The notes: a model not told the origin generated them from the letters alone. DNA of 64,000 nucleotides from Oleidesulfovibrio alaskensis DSM 16109 (GCF_000482745.1 NZ_AXWQ01000015.1:66103-130102), one strand, 5' to 3'. Counted from the stretch's first letter, positions 53,388 through 63,344 are shown. Translations and numbers: made by a program.

Positions 53388-55931
53388 ATGCCTGACCAAT
53401 TTTTCCCTCATATTTTCCTTTCCGGCACAGCTGAGGCCTCTTCCTTTACAAGTACATCCTCATGGGGACCCAAGCCCCGACTTCGTGAAAGGGACAGACG
53501 CCAACATGGCGAATATATTACCAGAAAACTGGATCAAGTCTGGACTGCAGCAAAAGAACAGCGAGAAGCACGTACAGCTGTAGCCTTACCGACAAAGCAG
53601 GGGACTTACCTAGAGTTTGAGAGTGCTCCTGGCTTTGATCTGAAGACAGAGAGTCTTGAAAGTCGCATGAAGGGAATTCGCCTTCTTAATATTAGAACTG
53701 TACAAGAAAAATTAGGGGAAGTGGGTCAACCTCCTGCCCCTGTCACAAGAGCTACGGTTTACATCCCATCCGGAGAAGAAAATTTTTTTCTTGAGCGTGT
53801 TGAGCAGTACCTCAGTAAAGACACCCCTAAGGGGAAACCACAGAACGCTCCTTTGATAGATGGAATCGAAGATATTCGGCTCGCTCTAATCGAGTCGCTG
53901 TGGACGGATGCTCCCTCTATGATGCCAGATCAAGAGCCTGTGTGGTGCGAGGTTTGGCTCAGAGGCGACGATCCCCAAGTTGAGGAAAGTGCTAGGGCTG
54001 TATTTAGGGAATTTGATCTTCCGCAGCAGCATGGCGCATTGAAATTCCCTGAGCGCACTGTGGTCTTAGTGAAAGCTAATCGGGAGCAGCTCGCATCACT
54101 TATGCATGCCTGCGACGAACTCGCCGAATTCCGTTGCGCAAAAGAGACATCCTCCTTTTTTCTGGAACTGGAAAATGCTGAGCAGCAGGAATGGATTGCT
54201 GACCTTATCAGACGTCTTGAACCTGAAATGGATCCAAGTGTGTCTGTCTGTGTTCTTGATACCGGAGCAAACAACGGCCATCAATTGCTGGCCCCGTTGT
54301 TAAATGATCAAGACTGTCATACCTGTGTCCCCGCATGGGGGGTGGATGATCACAACGGTCACGGTACTCTCATGTGTGGTCTTGCAGGCTATGGAGACTT
54401 GAATCAGGCGCTGGTAACCGACGGAAGAATAGTTATTCCGTATTGTCTCGAATCAGTAAAAATTCTCCCGCCTGTAGGGAACAACGACCCCAATCTATAC
54501 GGATATATCACATCACAAGCTACCAGCAGAGCCGAGATCCAAGCTCCCTATCGAAAGCGCTGCCTGTGTATGGCTGTAACATCGATAGATGGTAGAGATA
54601 TGGGGCGACCGTCCTCTTGGTCCGCTGCGATTGATGCTTTGTCCGCTGGAATGTCTGTCAGCCAGTTGGCTCCTGGAGCTAGCTCAGATGGGAATGATGA
54701 TGAAGCCGAAAGGCGGCTTTTCATTATTTCGGCAGGAAATGTTGAAGGACAGGCGGAATGGCAGGCTTATCCTGACAGCAATCTGACGAATTCCGTCCAC
54801 GATCCAGCGCAATCATGGAATGCCCTTGTTGTAGGTGCATATACTGAAAAAGTTGTCATCAAAGACCCTACGCTTGCGGGGCACACCCCCCTGGCAGCTA
54901 GCGGCAGTCTCTCCCCTTACAGCACCACATCTTTGATTTGGGAGCGCAAGTGGCCGGTGAAGCCTGATATCGTCATGGAAGGCGGTAACGTTGTAAAAGC
55001 GCCTGACGGCTTTTGCTCTGAGTGTGAAGACACAGCGCTTCTCTCGCTAAGCCACAGACCTACCCGAAAACAATTTGACTGGGTCAATGCCACAAGTGCT
55101 GCCGCTGCGCAGGCAGGATGGCTTGCAGCGCATCTTCAAGCCGCTTATCCGCAAGCATGGCCCGAGACCATACGGGGTCTGATTGTGCATTCAGCCGGGT
55201 GGACGGACAATATGAGAAAAGACTTTCTCAACTCCGAAAGCAAAACAGATTATGCACGACTGATGAGAGTTTGTGGATATGGCGTCCCCGATCCATACCG
55301 GGCGTTTCACTGTGCAGCAAACAGCCTTACTTTGATTGCGCAGGAATATCTCCAGCCCTACGGCAAGAAAACAGCAGGTTCTGGTTATTGTACAAAAGAC
55401 ATGCACCTTCACGATCTGCCTTGGCCCAAGGACGTATTGCAGGAGCTCGGTGAAACAGAAGTCACTTTGCGGATAACCCTTTCATATTTTGTTGAGCCTG
55501 GGCCGGGGGAAATTGGGTGGAAAGATCGCTACAGATACGCCTCCCACGCCTTAAGATTTGACCTAAACAACACTACGGAAAGCAAAAGTGAATTTCTTAT
55601 CCGAATGAATGCTGCTGCCCGAGAAGAAGATCAAAAGCCGGAAACAGAGAGTGGGAGCGAGAGGTGGCTTATTGGCAAGAATGGTCGCTCCCTCGGCTCT
55701 ATTCATTCTGATATTTGGACAGGCTCTGCCGTCGAACTGGCAGCTTGCAACTTGGTGGGGGTTTATCCGGTAATTGGATGGTGGAGAGAACGTCCTTGGC
55801 TCGGTCGTTGGAGTCAGCAAACGAGATACTCCCTCATTGTTTCACTTCATGCACCTGAACAGCATCTTGAACATGCGATTGATATTTATACCCCCGTCGT
55901 CAATAAAATTGCAGTGAAGATTAGCACGTAG
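53388..55931 (+). CDS. ietS: Subtilisin-like serine protease (S8) of an IetAS-like defence pair
   Basis: 847 residues, no signal peptide, so cytoplasmic. The catalytic triad is complete: Asp291 in CVLDTGANNGH, His325 in DHNGHGTLMCGLAGYG, Ser570 in NATSAAAAQAGWLA. About 240 residues precede the protease domain and 250 follow, much larger than a plain subtilase. The N-terminus HIFLSGTAEASSFTS and LEFESAPGFDLKTESLES look family-typical. The ATPase is the likely regulator or delivery partner; the target protein is unknown. Confidence 0.85.
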   Translation: MPDQFFPHIFLSGTAEASSFTSTSSWGPKPRLRERDRRQHGEYITRKLDQVWTAAKEQREARTAVALPTKQGTYLEFESAPGFDLKTESLESRMKGIRLLNIRTVQEKLGEVGQPPAPVTRATVYIPSGEENFFLERVEQYLSKDTPKGKPQNAPLIDGIEDIRLALIESLWTDAPSMMPDQEPVWCEVWLRGDDPQVEESARAVFREFDLPQQHGALKFPERTVVLVKANREQLASLMHACDELAEFRCAKETSSFFLELENAEQQEWIADLIRRLEPEMDPSVSVCVLDTGANNGHQLLAPLLNDQDCHTCVPAWGVDDHNGHGTLMCGLAGYGDLNQALVTDGRIVIPYCLESVKILPPVGNNDPNLYGYITSQATSRAEIQAPYRKRCLCMAVTSIDGRDMGRPSSWSAAIDALSAGMSVSQLAPGASSDGNDDEAERRLFIISAGNVEGQAEWQAYPDSNLTNSVHDPAQSWNALVVGAYTEKVVIKDPTLAGHTPLAASGSLSPYSTTSLIWERKWPVKPDIVMEGGNVVKAPDGFCSECEDTALLSLSHRPTRKQFDWVNATSAAAAQAGWLAAHLQAAYPQAWPETIRGLIVHSAGWTDNMRKDFLNSESKTDYARLMRVCGYGVPDPYRAFHCAANSLTLIAQEYLQPYGKKTAGSGYCTKDMHLHDLPWPKDVLQELGETEVTLRITLSYFVEPGPGEIGWKDRYRYASHALRFDLNNTTESKSEFLIRMNAAAREEDQKPETESGSERWLIGKNGRSLGSIHSDIWTGSAVELAACNLVGVYPVIGWWRERPWLGRWSQQTRYSLIVSLHAPEQHLEHAIDIYTPVVNKIAVKIST

Positions 55932-56038
55932 CCCCTTGCCAATAGGCTAAAAAGTTTTTGCTTTAAAAAGCTCCATATTAAATTACCAGCCCAGAATAAT
56001 GCCCAAGAGGTCCTGGGCCAAGCTAACGAGAGCCATAT

Positions 56039-58771
56039 ATGCCGCTTAAGAAAGTTAGAATAGAAAAGACCACAAGGCCCTATAAGCACTCTGAGACCAT
56101 GTCCATGCGGCCCGATGTGGGGACGCAGACGCAGTTTCGCAAGAAGCGCGGCCCCAAGACCTACCTCTATGACTCCTCCTTAGCTCCGTCTATGAACTGG
56201 GACGAAGGTTCAGCAAGGGGGTATGGCGAATGGCTCATCCAGTGCATCGAGGATGCGGCGCGGGAAGAGAACCTCGCATTCGATTCCCCACGTGAATTCA
56301 AGCGGGGCTGCGATATCATCAGAGTCTATGGCCTGCGTGACGCTGTGCAGCTTCTCAAAGGCATAAGCAAGCCATTCCTTGAATGGACAGGCAAGGCCGA
56401 GCGGCTTTCTTTCGATGTTCCCACACTGCCGCTTTTCGTCCACGAACGTCTTTCCACCAAAGCGATCATTGAGACCCTCAAGGTACACCGGAAAGACAAG
56501 GGCGTGGTTCAGGGCAACCTGATGGACTTCTTCAACGAGCCGGACTTGTCTGCCGTGGACAAGGTGCTCAAGTCCTATGAGTATCAGGATCAGTGGGTGA
56601 ACCGTATGATCCTGGGCGACTCCCTTGTGGTCATGAACTCGCTGCTCGAATATGAGTCCATGGGCGGTAAGGTGCAGATGATCTATATGGATCCGCCGTA
56701 CGGCGTGAAGTTTGGTTCCAACTTCCAGCCGTTCGTCAAGAGTAACGATGTAAAGGACAACAGCGATGACGACATGACTCGCGAGCCGGAAATGGTGAAA
56801 GCGTATCGCGATACATGGGAGTTAGGCCTTCACTCGTACTTGACGTACATGCGCGATCGGTTGTTGTTAACGCAAGAGCTACTTACTGAGTCTGGCTCGG
56901 TATTTGTCCAAATTTCAGATGAAAATATACACCACGTTAGGCAATTATTGGACGAAGTCTTTGGAGCAGAGAATTTTGTTTCTCAAATCAGTTTTCAAAC
57001 AACATCTGGATTTGAAACGAATACTATAGCTACGCTAGGAGATTTTTTGTTGTGGTATGCCAAAGACAAGCAAAAAGTGAAGGTAAACAAGTTATTCTTG
57101 CCTCAGGCCGCTACTATCGGTGAAGGTAACGCCAGATGGGTTTTGCTAGAAGACGGGACGTATCGTGGTGTAACCGCAGCAGAGATAAGAGGGGAACAGG
57201 CATTGTCGGGGGGAAGCAAACTCTACTCCCCAGGAGATTTACAGTCACAAGGGGCTTCAAAGAATCCCCAACCTTTCGAGTATGATGGAAAAACTTATTA
57301 TCCGAATGCAAATGCTCATTGGAAGGCAAATTATCCAGAAGGGATGGAGAGGTTAGCACAGGCCGGTAGAATCCATGTTGCGAAAAGCAGTTTAAGGTTT
57401 AGACGTTTTCATTCAGATTTTCCGTTTAAAGAAATTGGTAATATTTGGACTGACACAATTACTGGTAGTTTCACAGAGAAAAAGAAATACGTCGTCCAGA
57501 CAAACACAAAAGTTATTCAGAGATGTTTGCTGTTGACAACTGATCCTGGTGACCTTGTTTTTGATCCAACTTGTGGAAGTGGCACAACTGCACTTGTGTC
57601 TGAGCTGTGGGGGCGGCGGTGGATTACGGCGGATGTCAGCCGTGTCCCCCTAGCTTTGGCAAAACAACGACTTCTCACTTCAACATTTCCTTGGTTTGAG
57701 CTTCGAGATAATGCATCCGGGCCGAGTGGCGGTTTTGTGTACGAACGCAAGCAAAACGCCAAAGGCGAAGAAATTGGGGGGATAGTCCCTCACATCACTT
57801 TGAAATCAATTGCGAATAATGAGCCGCCAAGTGAGAAAGTTCTCGTCGATAAGCCAAATGAAGAAAATGGTATCACTCGTGTCTGTGGTCCCTTCTGCTT
57901 CGAGGCATCAATCCCGACCCCCGTGGATTGGGAAGGCGATGGTGAAGAAGACAGTTGTCCCGCTATCGCGGAATCCCACACGTCCTTCGTCGAGCGCATG
58001 CTTGAAGTTCTTCGTAAAAGTCCGGTGCTGCATCTCAGAGGCGGGAAAACTGTTACCCTCGAACAGGTAAGGCAACCGGCCAAGGCACTTAACCTCTCTG
58101 CAGAGGGTTTGGCAAAGAATGGTGGCGATGAACGGAAGCCGGTCGCCTTAGTCTTTGGCCCTGAGAACGGAGCCGTGAGCGAAAAGCTCGTTGCCGAGGC
58201 GGCACGGGAGTCCTACCAAAAGAGTTACCACCACTTGTACGTTATCGGCTTCGCCATTGAGCCTAAGGCGCGAGAGTTCATCGAGCATTGCGAAGTCGTA
58301 AGCAGTATCCCGGCTACTTATGTCCAGGCAACCCCGGACATCCTCATGGGCGACTTGCTCAAGAACATGCGTTCCAGCCAGATTTTTTCTGTGTGCGGCC
58401 TGCCGGATGTGGAGGTTTACGACAGAGGCAAGGGTAAGTTCCAGGTGGAGCTTCTCGGCCTCGACACGTTCGACCCGGCAACCATGGAGTCGGACCACCG
58501 TAAGGGCAACGATGTTCCGGCATGGTTCCTTGATACCAATTACAACGACTCCTGTTTCCATGTGTGTCAGGCGTTCTTCCCCCGCACCAATGCTTGGGAC
58601 AGCCTCAAGAAAGCACTCAAGGCCGATTACGACGCAAGCGTGTGGAAGCACCTTGCTGGCACCAAGTCTATTCCCTTTGATGCACCAGAGACCGGCAAGA
58701 TCGCCGTCAAGGTCATCGACGACCGAGGCAACGAGTTGCTGGTGGTGAAAGAAGTCGAAGGAGCGGCATAA
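56039..58771 (+). CDS. mod: Type III restriction-modification DNA methyltransferase (Mod)
   Basis: 910 residues. Beta-class N6-adenine methyltransferase order: catalytic DPPY (MIYMDPPYGVKFGSNF, Asp218) precedes the SAM motif DPTCGSGTTAL (Asp509). The region between, and just before 509, should hold the target-recognition domain. Mod specifies the site and methylates one strand, and is needed with Res for cleavage. The protein is longer than classical Mod (about 650), with a long C-terminal part. The middle of the gene (about 56,840-57,900) is visibly richer in A+T than both ends. Start ATG 56039; 107 bases separate it from the protease gene. Confidence 0.92.
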   Translation: MPLKKVRIEKTTRPYKHSETMSMRPDVGTQTQFRKKRGPKTYLYDSSLAPSMNWDEGSARGYGEWLIQCIEDAAREENLAFDSPREFKRGCDIIRVYGLRDAVQLLKGISKPFLEWTGKAERLSFDVPTLPLFVHERLSTKAIIETLKVHRKDKGVVQGNLMDFFNEPDLSAVDKVLKSYEYQDQWVNRMILGDSLVVMNSLLEYESMGGKVQMIYMDPPYGVKFGSNFQPFVKSNDVKDNSDDDMTREPEMVKAYRDTWELGLHSYLTYMRDRLLLTQELLTESGSVFVQISDENIHHVRQLLDEVFGAENFVSQISFQTTSGFETNTIATLGDFLLWYAKDKQKVKVNKLFLPQAATIGEGNARWVLLEDGTYRGVTAAEIRGEQALSGGSKLYSPGDLQSQGASKNPQPFEYDGKTYYPNANAHWKANYPEGMERLAQAGRIHVAKSSLRFRRFHSDFPFKEIGNIWTDTITGSFTEKKKYVVQTNTKVIQRCLLLTTDPGDLVFDPTCGSGTTALVSELWGRRWITADVSRVPLALAKQRLLTSTFPWFELRDNASGPSGGFVYERKQNAKGEEIGGIVPHITLKSIANNEPPSEKVLVDKPNEENGITRVCGPFCFEASIPTPVDWEGDGEEDSCPAIAESHTSFVERMLEVLRKSPVLHLRGGKTVTLEQVRQPAKALNLSAEGLAKNGGDERKPVALVFGPENGAVSEKLVAEAARESYQKSYHHLYVIGFAIEPKAREFIEHCEVVSSIPATYVQATPDILMGDLLKNMRSSQIFSVCGLPDVEVYDRGKGKFQVELLGLDTFDPATMESDHRKGNDVPAWFLDTNYNDSCFHVCQAFFPRTNAWDSLKKALKADYDASVWKHLAGTKSIPFDAPETGKIAVKVIDDRGNELLVVKEVEGAA

Positions 58772-61700
58772 TGGGCAGCTTCGAAGTCGACAGTCCGATT
58801 ATTTGCTCCCCGTTTGAGGAACCTGTGGAGCACTGGCTTCTCAAGGAAGGCGAGGAGCCGCAGCGCATCAAGGGGCGGCGGCCTCCGCTGCTCTTCTCTC
58901 CCCGCGACCAAAAGAATCCTTGGGAAGAGAATGAAATCATTAGGCAGAGCAAGGCGTATGCTCCGGCGTACGAGTTGTTCATGGTCGCCCGGATTCGCGA
59001 TGCTGTGAAGCGGTGGCGCGAAGAAGGCTATCCTGGCGTCACCAGAACAACCCTCGATCTGCTGAAATACTGGAGCAGAAAGGGGAGAGAGTTCCGGTTG
59101 TTTTTCGCGCAGATGGAAGCGGCGGAAGTCGTCATTTTTCTCAACGAGGCACGGCAGGACTTCCTTCAAGGCATCAATGTCCCCATTGATGACGTGAATG
59201 AGAACCAGAAGCGCGAGGGCATGAAGGCGTTTCTTCGGTACGCCTGCAAGATGGCGACGGGAACGGGCAAAACAACGGTCATGGGCATGATCGCGGCGTG
59301 GTCGATCTTGAATAAGGTGGCGAACAAGCAGGACGCACGCTTTTCAGACACCGTGCTGGTTGTCTGCCCGAACGTCACGATCCGCGACCGTCTTCGCGAG
59401 CTTGAGCCCAACATGGGAGAGGCGAGCGTGTACCGGAAACGTGATCTTGTTTCGCCCGACCTGATGCCGGACCTGCGGCGCGGACGGTTCATCATCACCA
59501 ACTGGCACACCTTTGAGCTGCAATCCGTTCAGGGCGGTTCTAAAGTAGTTAAGCGTGGCGTGAAGCTCATCACCCGCGAGAAGATTCGCATCGACAAGAA
59601 GAACGACACGTACAGAGGGACGCGCCTTCTCACTGAGGACACGTTTAACCAGCAAGTTGCAACGGGACTTCTGACGGTCATCAATGAGACCACAGACAAT
59701 CAGGGGCGGCGGATCATTGAAGTCGAGTCTTCGCGCCACGTGGAGAGCGATGCGGCATGGGCTCTCAGGGTGTTGGGCCGCGATAGCGGGACCAAGGGTA
59801 ATATTCTGGTCATGAACGACGAGGCACACCACGCCTATCGCATCCGTCCTCGCCAGGAAGAGGAGCAGGTAAACCTCTTAGATGATGATCCCGAAGATGA
59901 GTTTATTGAGCAGGCCGCTACGGTCTGGATAGACGGATTGGACCGCGTTCATCGGCAGCGCGGGATTAATTTCTGCGTGGATCTGTCCGCGACGCCGTAC
60001 TACCTGAACCGAGTCGGCCAGGAGGCCAACAAACCCTTCCCGTGGGTTGTCTCAGACTTCGGCCTGATTGACGCGATCGAATCCGGCTTGGTCAAGGTTC
60101 CGCAGATGGCCGTGCAAGACAACTCCGGCGACAAGATTCCCGGTTACTTCAACATATGGGAATGGATACTCAAGCAGATCAAACCCGGAGAGCGCGGAAG
60201 TAAAGCCGGTGAGATTAAACCTGCCGCAGTGCTCAAGTATGCGAACACGCCTATTCGCATGATGGCAGGCTACTGGCGCAAGGATTTCCATGCATGGGAA
60301 GAGGGCCATGACGATCCGCGTCCACCGGTATTCATCCTCGTTTGTAAGAATACCAGCATCGCGAAAACGATTTACGAATGGATCGCCGATGGGGTTTGCC
60401 CTTCGGGCATCTCGCCGTTCGGCATTCCCGAGCTGGCAAACGAGAACGGGAATATCCGGACTATCCGAGTAGACTCCAAGGTCGCCCATGAGACGGATTC
60501 AGGACACGCCGCCCAGGATGAACACGCCTGGATGCGATTCGTCCTTGATACTGTGGGAGTCATGGAGTGGCCCCCCGACGAGCAGAAGCGTCCGATTCAC
60601 CCGAGTGGATTCCTGGAATTAGCCCAGAAGTTGGGCCGTCCCACCATCCCCCCAGGCCGAGATATTCGCTGCATCATCAGTGTAGGCATGTTGACCGAGG
60701 GATGGGACTGCAACACGGTTACACACATTGTTGGTCTCCGCCCCTTCATGTCGCAGCTTCTTTGCGAGCAGGTCGTGGGGCGTGGCTTGCGCCGGATGAG
60801 CTACAACTTGACCGAGGACAACAAGTTTCCAGAAGAGATCGCAAAAATATTCGGCGTACCGTTCGAGCTTGTGCCGCTCAAGAGTAGCGGTGGTTCTATC
60901 AAGCCGCCGGAGAAAAGGCGTCACATCTTCCCGGTTTCCTCCAAGAAACAATTCGAGATTATCTGCCCCCGGGTCGAAGGATACACGCAGGCGATCCGCA
61001 ATAAAATCACTGTGGATTGGGAAAAGGAAGGCAACCTGATTCTCAACCCGCAGCAAATTCCCAACGAAGTGCTCGCCAAGGCGTCATTGCCCGACAACGA
61101 GGGAAGACCGACCCTTGACGGCCCGGGCGCATCCGAGAAGTTGGATTTGAATCCTTTCCGCTCTGATAAGAGAATCCAGGAATTAGTCTTCACTCTGGCG
61201 AAAGATCTTGCAGCCAGCTACTTGAGTCAGGCAGATTGCGAAATTCCGGCGCATGTTCTCTTCCCGCAGCTTGTGAGCATCGTCCGTCGCTTCATGGACG
61301 AGAAAGTGAAAACGATGTTTCCGGCAAAGAAAATTGATGTGTATTTCTCCCCATACTACGGGATCGCCGTAGAGAGGTTGCGCGAGGCAATTCATCCTGA
61401 TCCGAGCCAGGGGGAAACCCCGGAGATTCCCCGGTATGATTCTCGCGGTCCGTGCACGACGAAGCATGTTAACTACTGGACTAGTAAGCGTGTCTCGCAA
61501 GCTAACAAGACACACCTGAATTACGTCGTAGCTGACACCAAGAAATGGGAACAGGCCGCTGCTTTTTATCTCGATAATCACGATGCGGTTGATGCGTTTG
61601 TGAAAAATGACGGATATGGTTTTACAATTCCCTACATGAAAGACAACGAGATTCACGACTACATCCCGGATTTTGTCGTTCGACTGAAGACTGTTCCGCC

Positions 61701-61923
61701 CTGCCACCTCGTCCTTGAGACCAAGGGTATGAGTGGTAATGATGTGAACCAGAAAAAGACCGCAGCCGAACGATGGGTGCGCGCCGTGAACGCTGATGGT
61801 CGCTATGGCAAATGGGCATATGAAATTGCCTTCAGTCCTGAAGAGGCTATTGAAAAAGTCAATGATGTCATAAAACGTATGAAGATTAGCCAAAACGATA
61901 GACCACCTGAGCAACAGAATTAG
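58771..61923 (+). CDS. res: Type III restriction endonuclease subunit (Res)
   Basis: 1050 residues. Superfamily 2 helicase: Walker A KMATGTGKTTVMGM (about 160-172), DEAH-like box MNDEAHHAY (Asp350), C-terminal helicase motif LLCEQVVGRGLRR. The nuclease signature near the end is Asp967 in PDFVVRL with Glu983-x-Lys in LVLETKG, a PD-(D/E)xK arrangement. ATG 58771 overlaps the mod stop as TAATG, so the two are translationally coupled. Intact, with no stops. Confidence 0.93.
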   Translation: MGSFEVDSPIICSPFEEPVEHWLLKEGEEPQRIKGRRPPLLFSPRDQKNPWEENEIIRQSKAYAPAYELFMVARIRDAVKRWREEGYPGVTRTTLDLLKYWSRKGREFRLFFAQMEAAEVVIFLNEARQDFLQGINVPIDDVNENQKREGMKAFLRYACKMATGTGKTTVMGMIAAWSILNKVANKQDARFSDTVLVVCPNVTIRDRLRELEPNMGEASVYRKRDLVSPDLMPDLRRGRFIITNWHTFELQSVQGGSKVVKRGVKLITREKIRIDKKNDTYRGTRLLTEDTFNQQVATGLLTVINETTDNQGRRIIEVESSRHVESDAAWALRVLGRDSGTKGNILVMNDEAHHAYRIRPRQEEEQVNLLDDDPEDEFIEQAATVWIDGLDRVHRQRGINFCVDLSATPYYLNRVGQEANKPFPWVVSDFGLIDAIESGLVKVPQMAVQDNSGDKIPGYFNIWEWILKQIKPGERGSKAGEIKPAAVLKYANTPIRMMAGYWRKDFHAWEEGHDDPRPPVFILVCKNTSIAKTIYEWIADGVCPSGISPFGIPELANENGNIRTIRVDSKVAHETDSGHAAQDEHAWMRFVLDTVGVMEWPPDEQKRPIHPSGFLELAQKLGRPTIPPGRDIRCIISVGMLTEGWDCNTVTHIVGLRPFMSQLLCEQVVGRGLRRMSYNLTEDNKFPEEIAKIFGVPFELVPLKSSGGSIKPPEKRRHIFPVSSKKQFEIICPRVEGYTQAIRNKITVDWEKEGNLILNPQQIPNEVLAKASLPDNEGRPTLDGPGASEKLDLNPFRSDKRIQELVFTLAKDLAASYLSQADCEIPAHVLFPQLVSIVRRFMDEKVKTMFPAKKIDVYFSPYYGIAVERLREAIHPDPSQGETPEIPRYDSRGPCTTKHVNYWTSKRVSQANKTHLNYVVADTKKWEQAAAFYLDNHDAVDAFVKNDGYGFTIPYMKDNEIHDYIPDFVVRLKTVPPCHLVLETKGMSGNDVNQKKTAAERWVRAVNADGRYGKWAYEIAFSPEEAIEKVNDVIKRMKISQNDRPPEQQN

Positions 61924-62108
61924 TTTTGGGGAACGGGTGTAAAATCAAAGGCAAGACTCTTAATGGGTATTGTAGAAATGCTCAATGAGGACAGCCGTTA
62001 TCTCAACTCCGATTTAATCTTGAAGCGCCTCTTGAAAACGAGAGATTCTACTTTTTGATGGGGATGTGAATATCATCAAACGGAGACCTATGCTCGAAGG
62101 AGAACCTC

Positions 62109-62173
62109 GTGCCTAGTTTCAATTACAAAGTTATAAAGCACAAGATCGACCTGCTCAATACCGTGGAAGAAGT
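62109..62173 (+). pseudogene. N-terminal fragment of an IS481-like transposase
   Basis: GTG 62109, after GAAGGAG, reads MPSFNYKVIKHKIDLLNTVE, close to the start of IS481-group transposases (KVIKHK...LLN...EELGN). The match ends within about 22 codons where the reverse-strand IS3 fragment begins. The flanks 61924-62108 hold nothing else I recognise. Confidence 0.5.
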
Positions 62174-62175
62174 CG

Positions 62176-62290
62176 GTTGCCTATGCCACCTCGGCCTGCC
62201 TCGCTCTTGGGGGGATCTCCAAGAGCGAAATGCGGTCGTTCATTGTTGTAGATCCACAGCCAGTTAGCGGCAAGGTTCTGAGCCTCTGCA
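62176..62290 (-). pseudogene. C-terminal fragment of an IS3-family transposase OrfB
   Basis: Reverse-strand reading gives AQNLAANWLWIYNNERPHFALGDPPKS, written here as pieces NWLWIYNNERPH and FALGDPPKS, the hallmark end of IS3-group OrfB (YN.ERPH..LG...P). Only the last 35-40 residues remain. Confidence 0.7.
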
Positions 62291-62302
62291 ATGCTTGTTC
62301 AA

Positions 62303-62392
62303 CTGTAGCCAAAATGGTGATGATTGCCGCGGACGGCTTATAGGTGCTCTGGACCTGCGTTATCGAAATCATAACGCAGCTTCCCCGCTCCG
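62303..62392 (+). repeat. Diverged repeat, copy A (copy B at 63683-63768)
   Basis: The two copies share blocks such as CCAAAATGGTGA, GACCTGCGT and AACGCAGCTTCC in the same order with similar spacing. They flank the phage-regulator remnants. Confidence 0.65.
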
Positions 62393-62397
62393 GCCCT

Positions 62398-62520
62398 CGA
62401 AAGTTACGTCAAGGAAATCGTGACGGAAGTGAGTTGTTTTCATTTCGGCAACAACTGGTCGTGACGGCAAGGCCTACAAGAGGTCCATGCTCCCATAGAT
62501 TTCGCCAATGGCTGACTGGT
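62398..62520 (+). pseudogene. P22-type antirepressor N-terminal domain, remnant 1
   Basis: In shifting frames: SYVKEIVTEVSC, then DGKAYKRSMLP, then a stop, then FANGW-like codons (ATTTCGCCAATGGCTGA). The order matches the P22 antirepressor N-terminal domain seen more clearly at 63345-63646. At least two frame breaks. Confidence 0.5.
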
Positions 62521-62558
62521 TGCAAGAGCACGTCAAAAGCTGTGAACACTCATTGCAA

Positions 62559-62682
62559 GCGAGTTAAGACCTGTCCTACCGAAATAGGAGGTCAGGGCCG
62601 TCATATGCATATTATTCCTGAAGCAGACGTGTATCGTCGTGTTGTTCGATCTCGATGTAATATCTTAAATTACTTAAAATAA
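62559..62682 (+). pseudogene. BRO-N / antirepressor fragment
   Basis: The forward frame ending at 62682 contains MHIIPEADVYRRVVRSRC after GGQGRH, which resembles the BRO-N segment IIPEGDVYRLIVRSK of phage antirepressors. Only this segment remains. Confidence 0.5.
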
Positions 62683-62725
62683 TTAAAGCTACTGGTTTGG
62701 ATGTGCTCCCGCAGCGCTGCAAGCA

Positions 62726-63109
62726 ATGACCACCAGCCTTAAGGTGGCTGAGGTGTTCGGGAAGAGGCACGACAGCGTGATGGTCGACCTAAAGAAACTG
62801 TCCAACAGGTGTGTCCTGAATTTTCAGGAGATCTCCTAAATCCATCCGCAGAATGGTCAGGAGTACCGCATGTTCCTCATGGACCGTGACGGCTTCTCTC
62901 TGCTCGTCATGGGCTTCACCGGAAACAAGGCACTGGCTTGGAAGCTCAAGTACATCGAAGCCTTCAACCGCATGGAAGCCGAACTAATGAAGCGACAGGT
63001 GAATGTCCTGCCCGACTTTACCAATCTTGTTGAAGCCGCTCGTGCGTGGGCTGATCAGGTCGAACAGAAGATGGTTTGCGAAGCACAGGCCAAAGCCCTC
63101 ATTCCCTAG
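62726..63109 (+). pseudogene. Rha-family phage regulatory protein with one in-frame stop
   Basis: From ATG 62726 the frame reads MTTSLKVAEVFGKRHDSVM and continues to TAA at 62837-62839, where family members usually have tyrosine. The same frame goes on with QEYRMFLMDRDGFSLLVMG and NKALAWKLKYIEAFNRMEAE to a stop at 63109. Apart from the one stop it is a full Rha N-terminal domain. A single base change (TAC or TAT to TAA) explains it. Rha proteins interfere with phage infection in hosts lacking IHF. Confidence 0.75.
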
Positions 63110-63344
63110 ACTGCAAGCAGACAAGAGTTTCTTTGAATGTACTGAGACGAGCATCACGAAGGGGGCAGAACGTCCCCTTCAAATAACTAGCTCAAGATAT
63201 ACCAGCCGATTTTGGTGCAAAAATCTGAGCGGGTTTACAACGTTATGAAAAGCGAAAATCCCCCCCATGCCCTTTGTGTGCGCTGAATGGGCGAGGCGTT
63301 TCAACCGCTGAAGACTGCAAGGCTTACTTCTCGCCGCGTCATGT

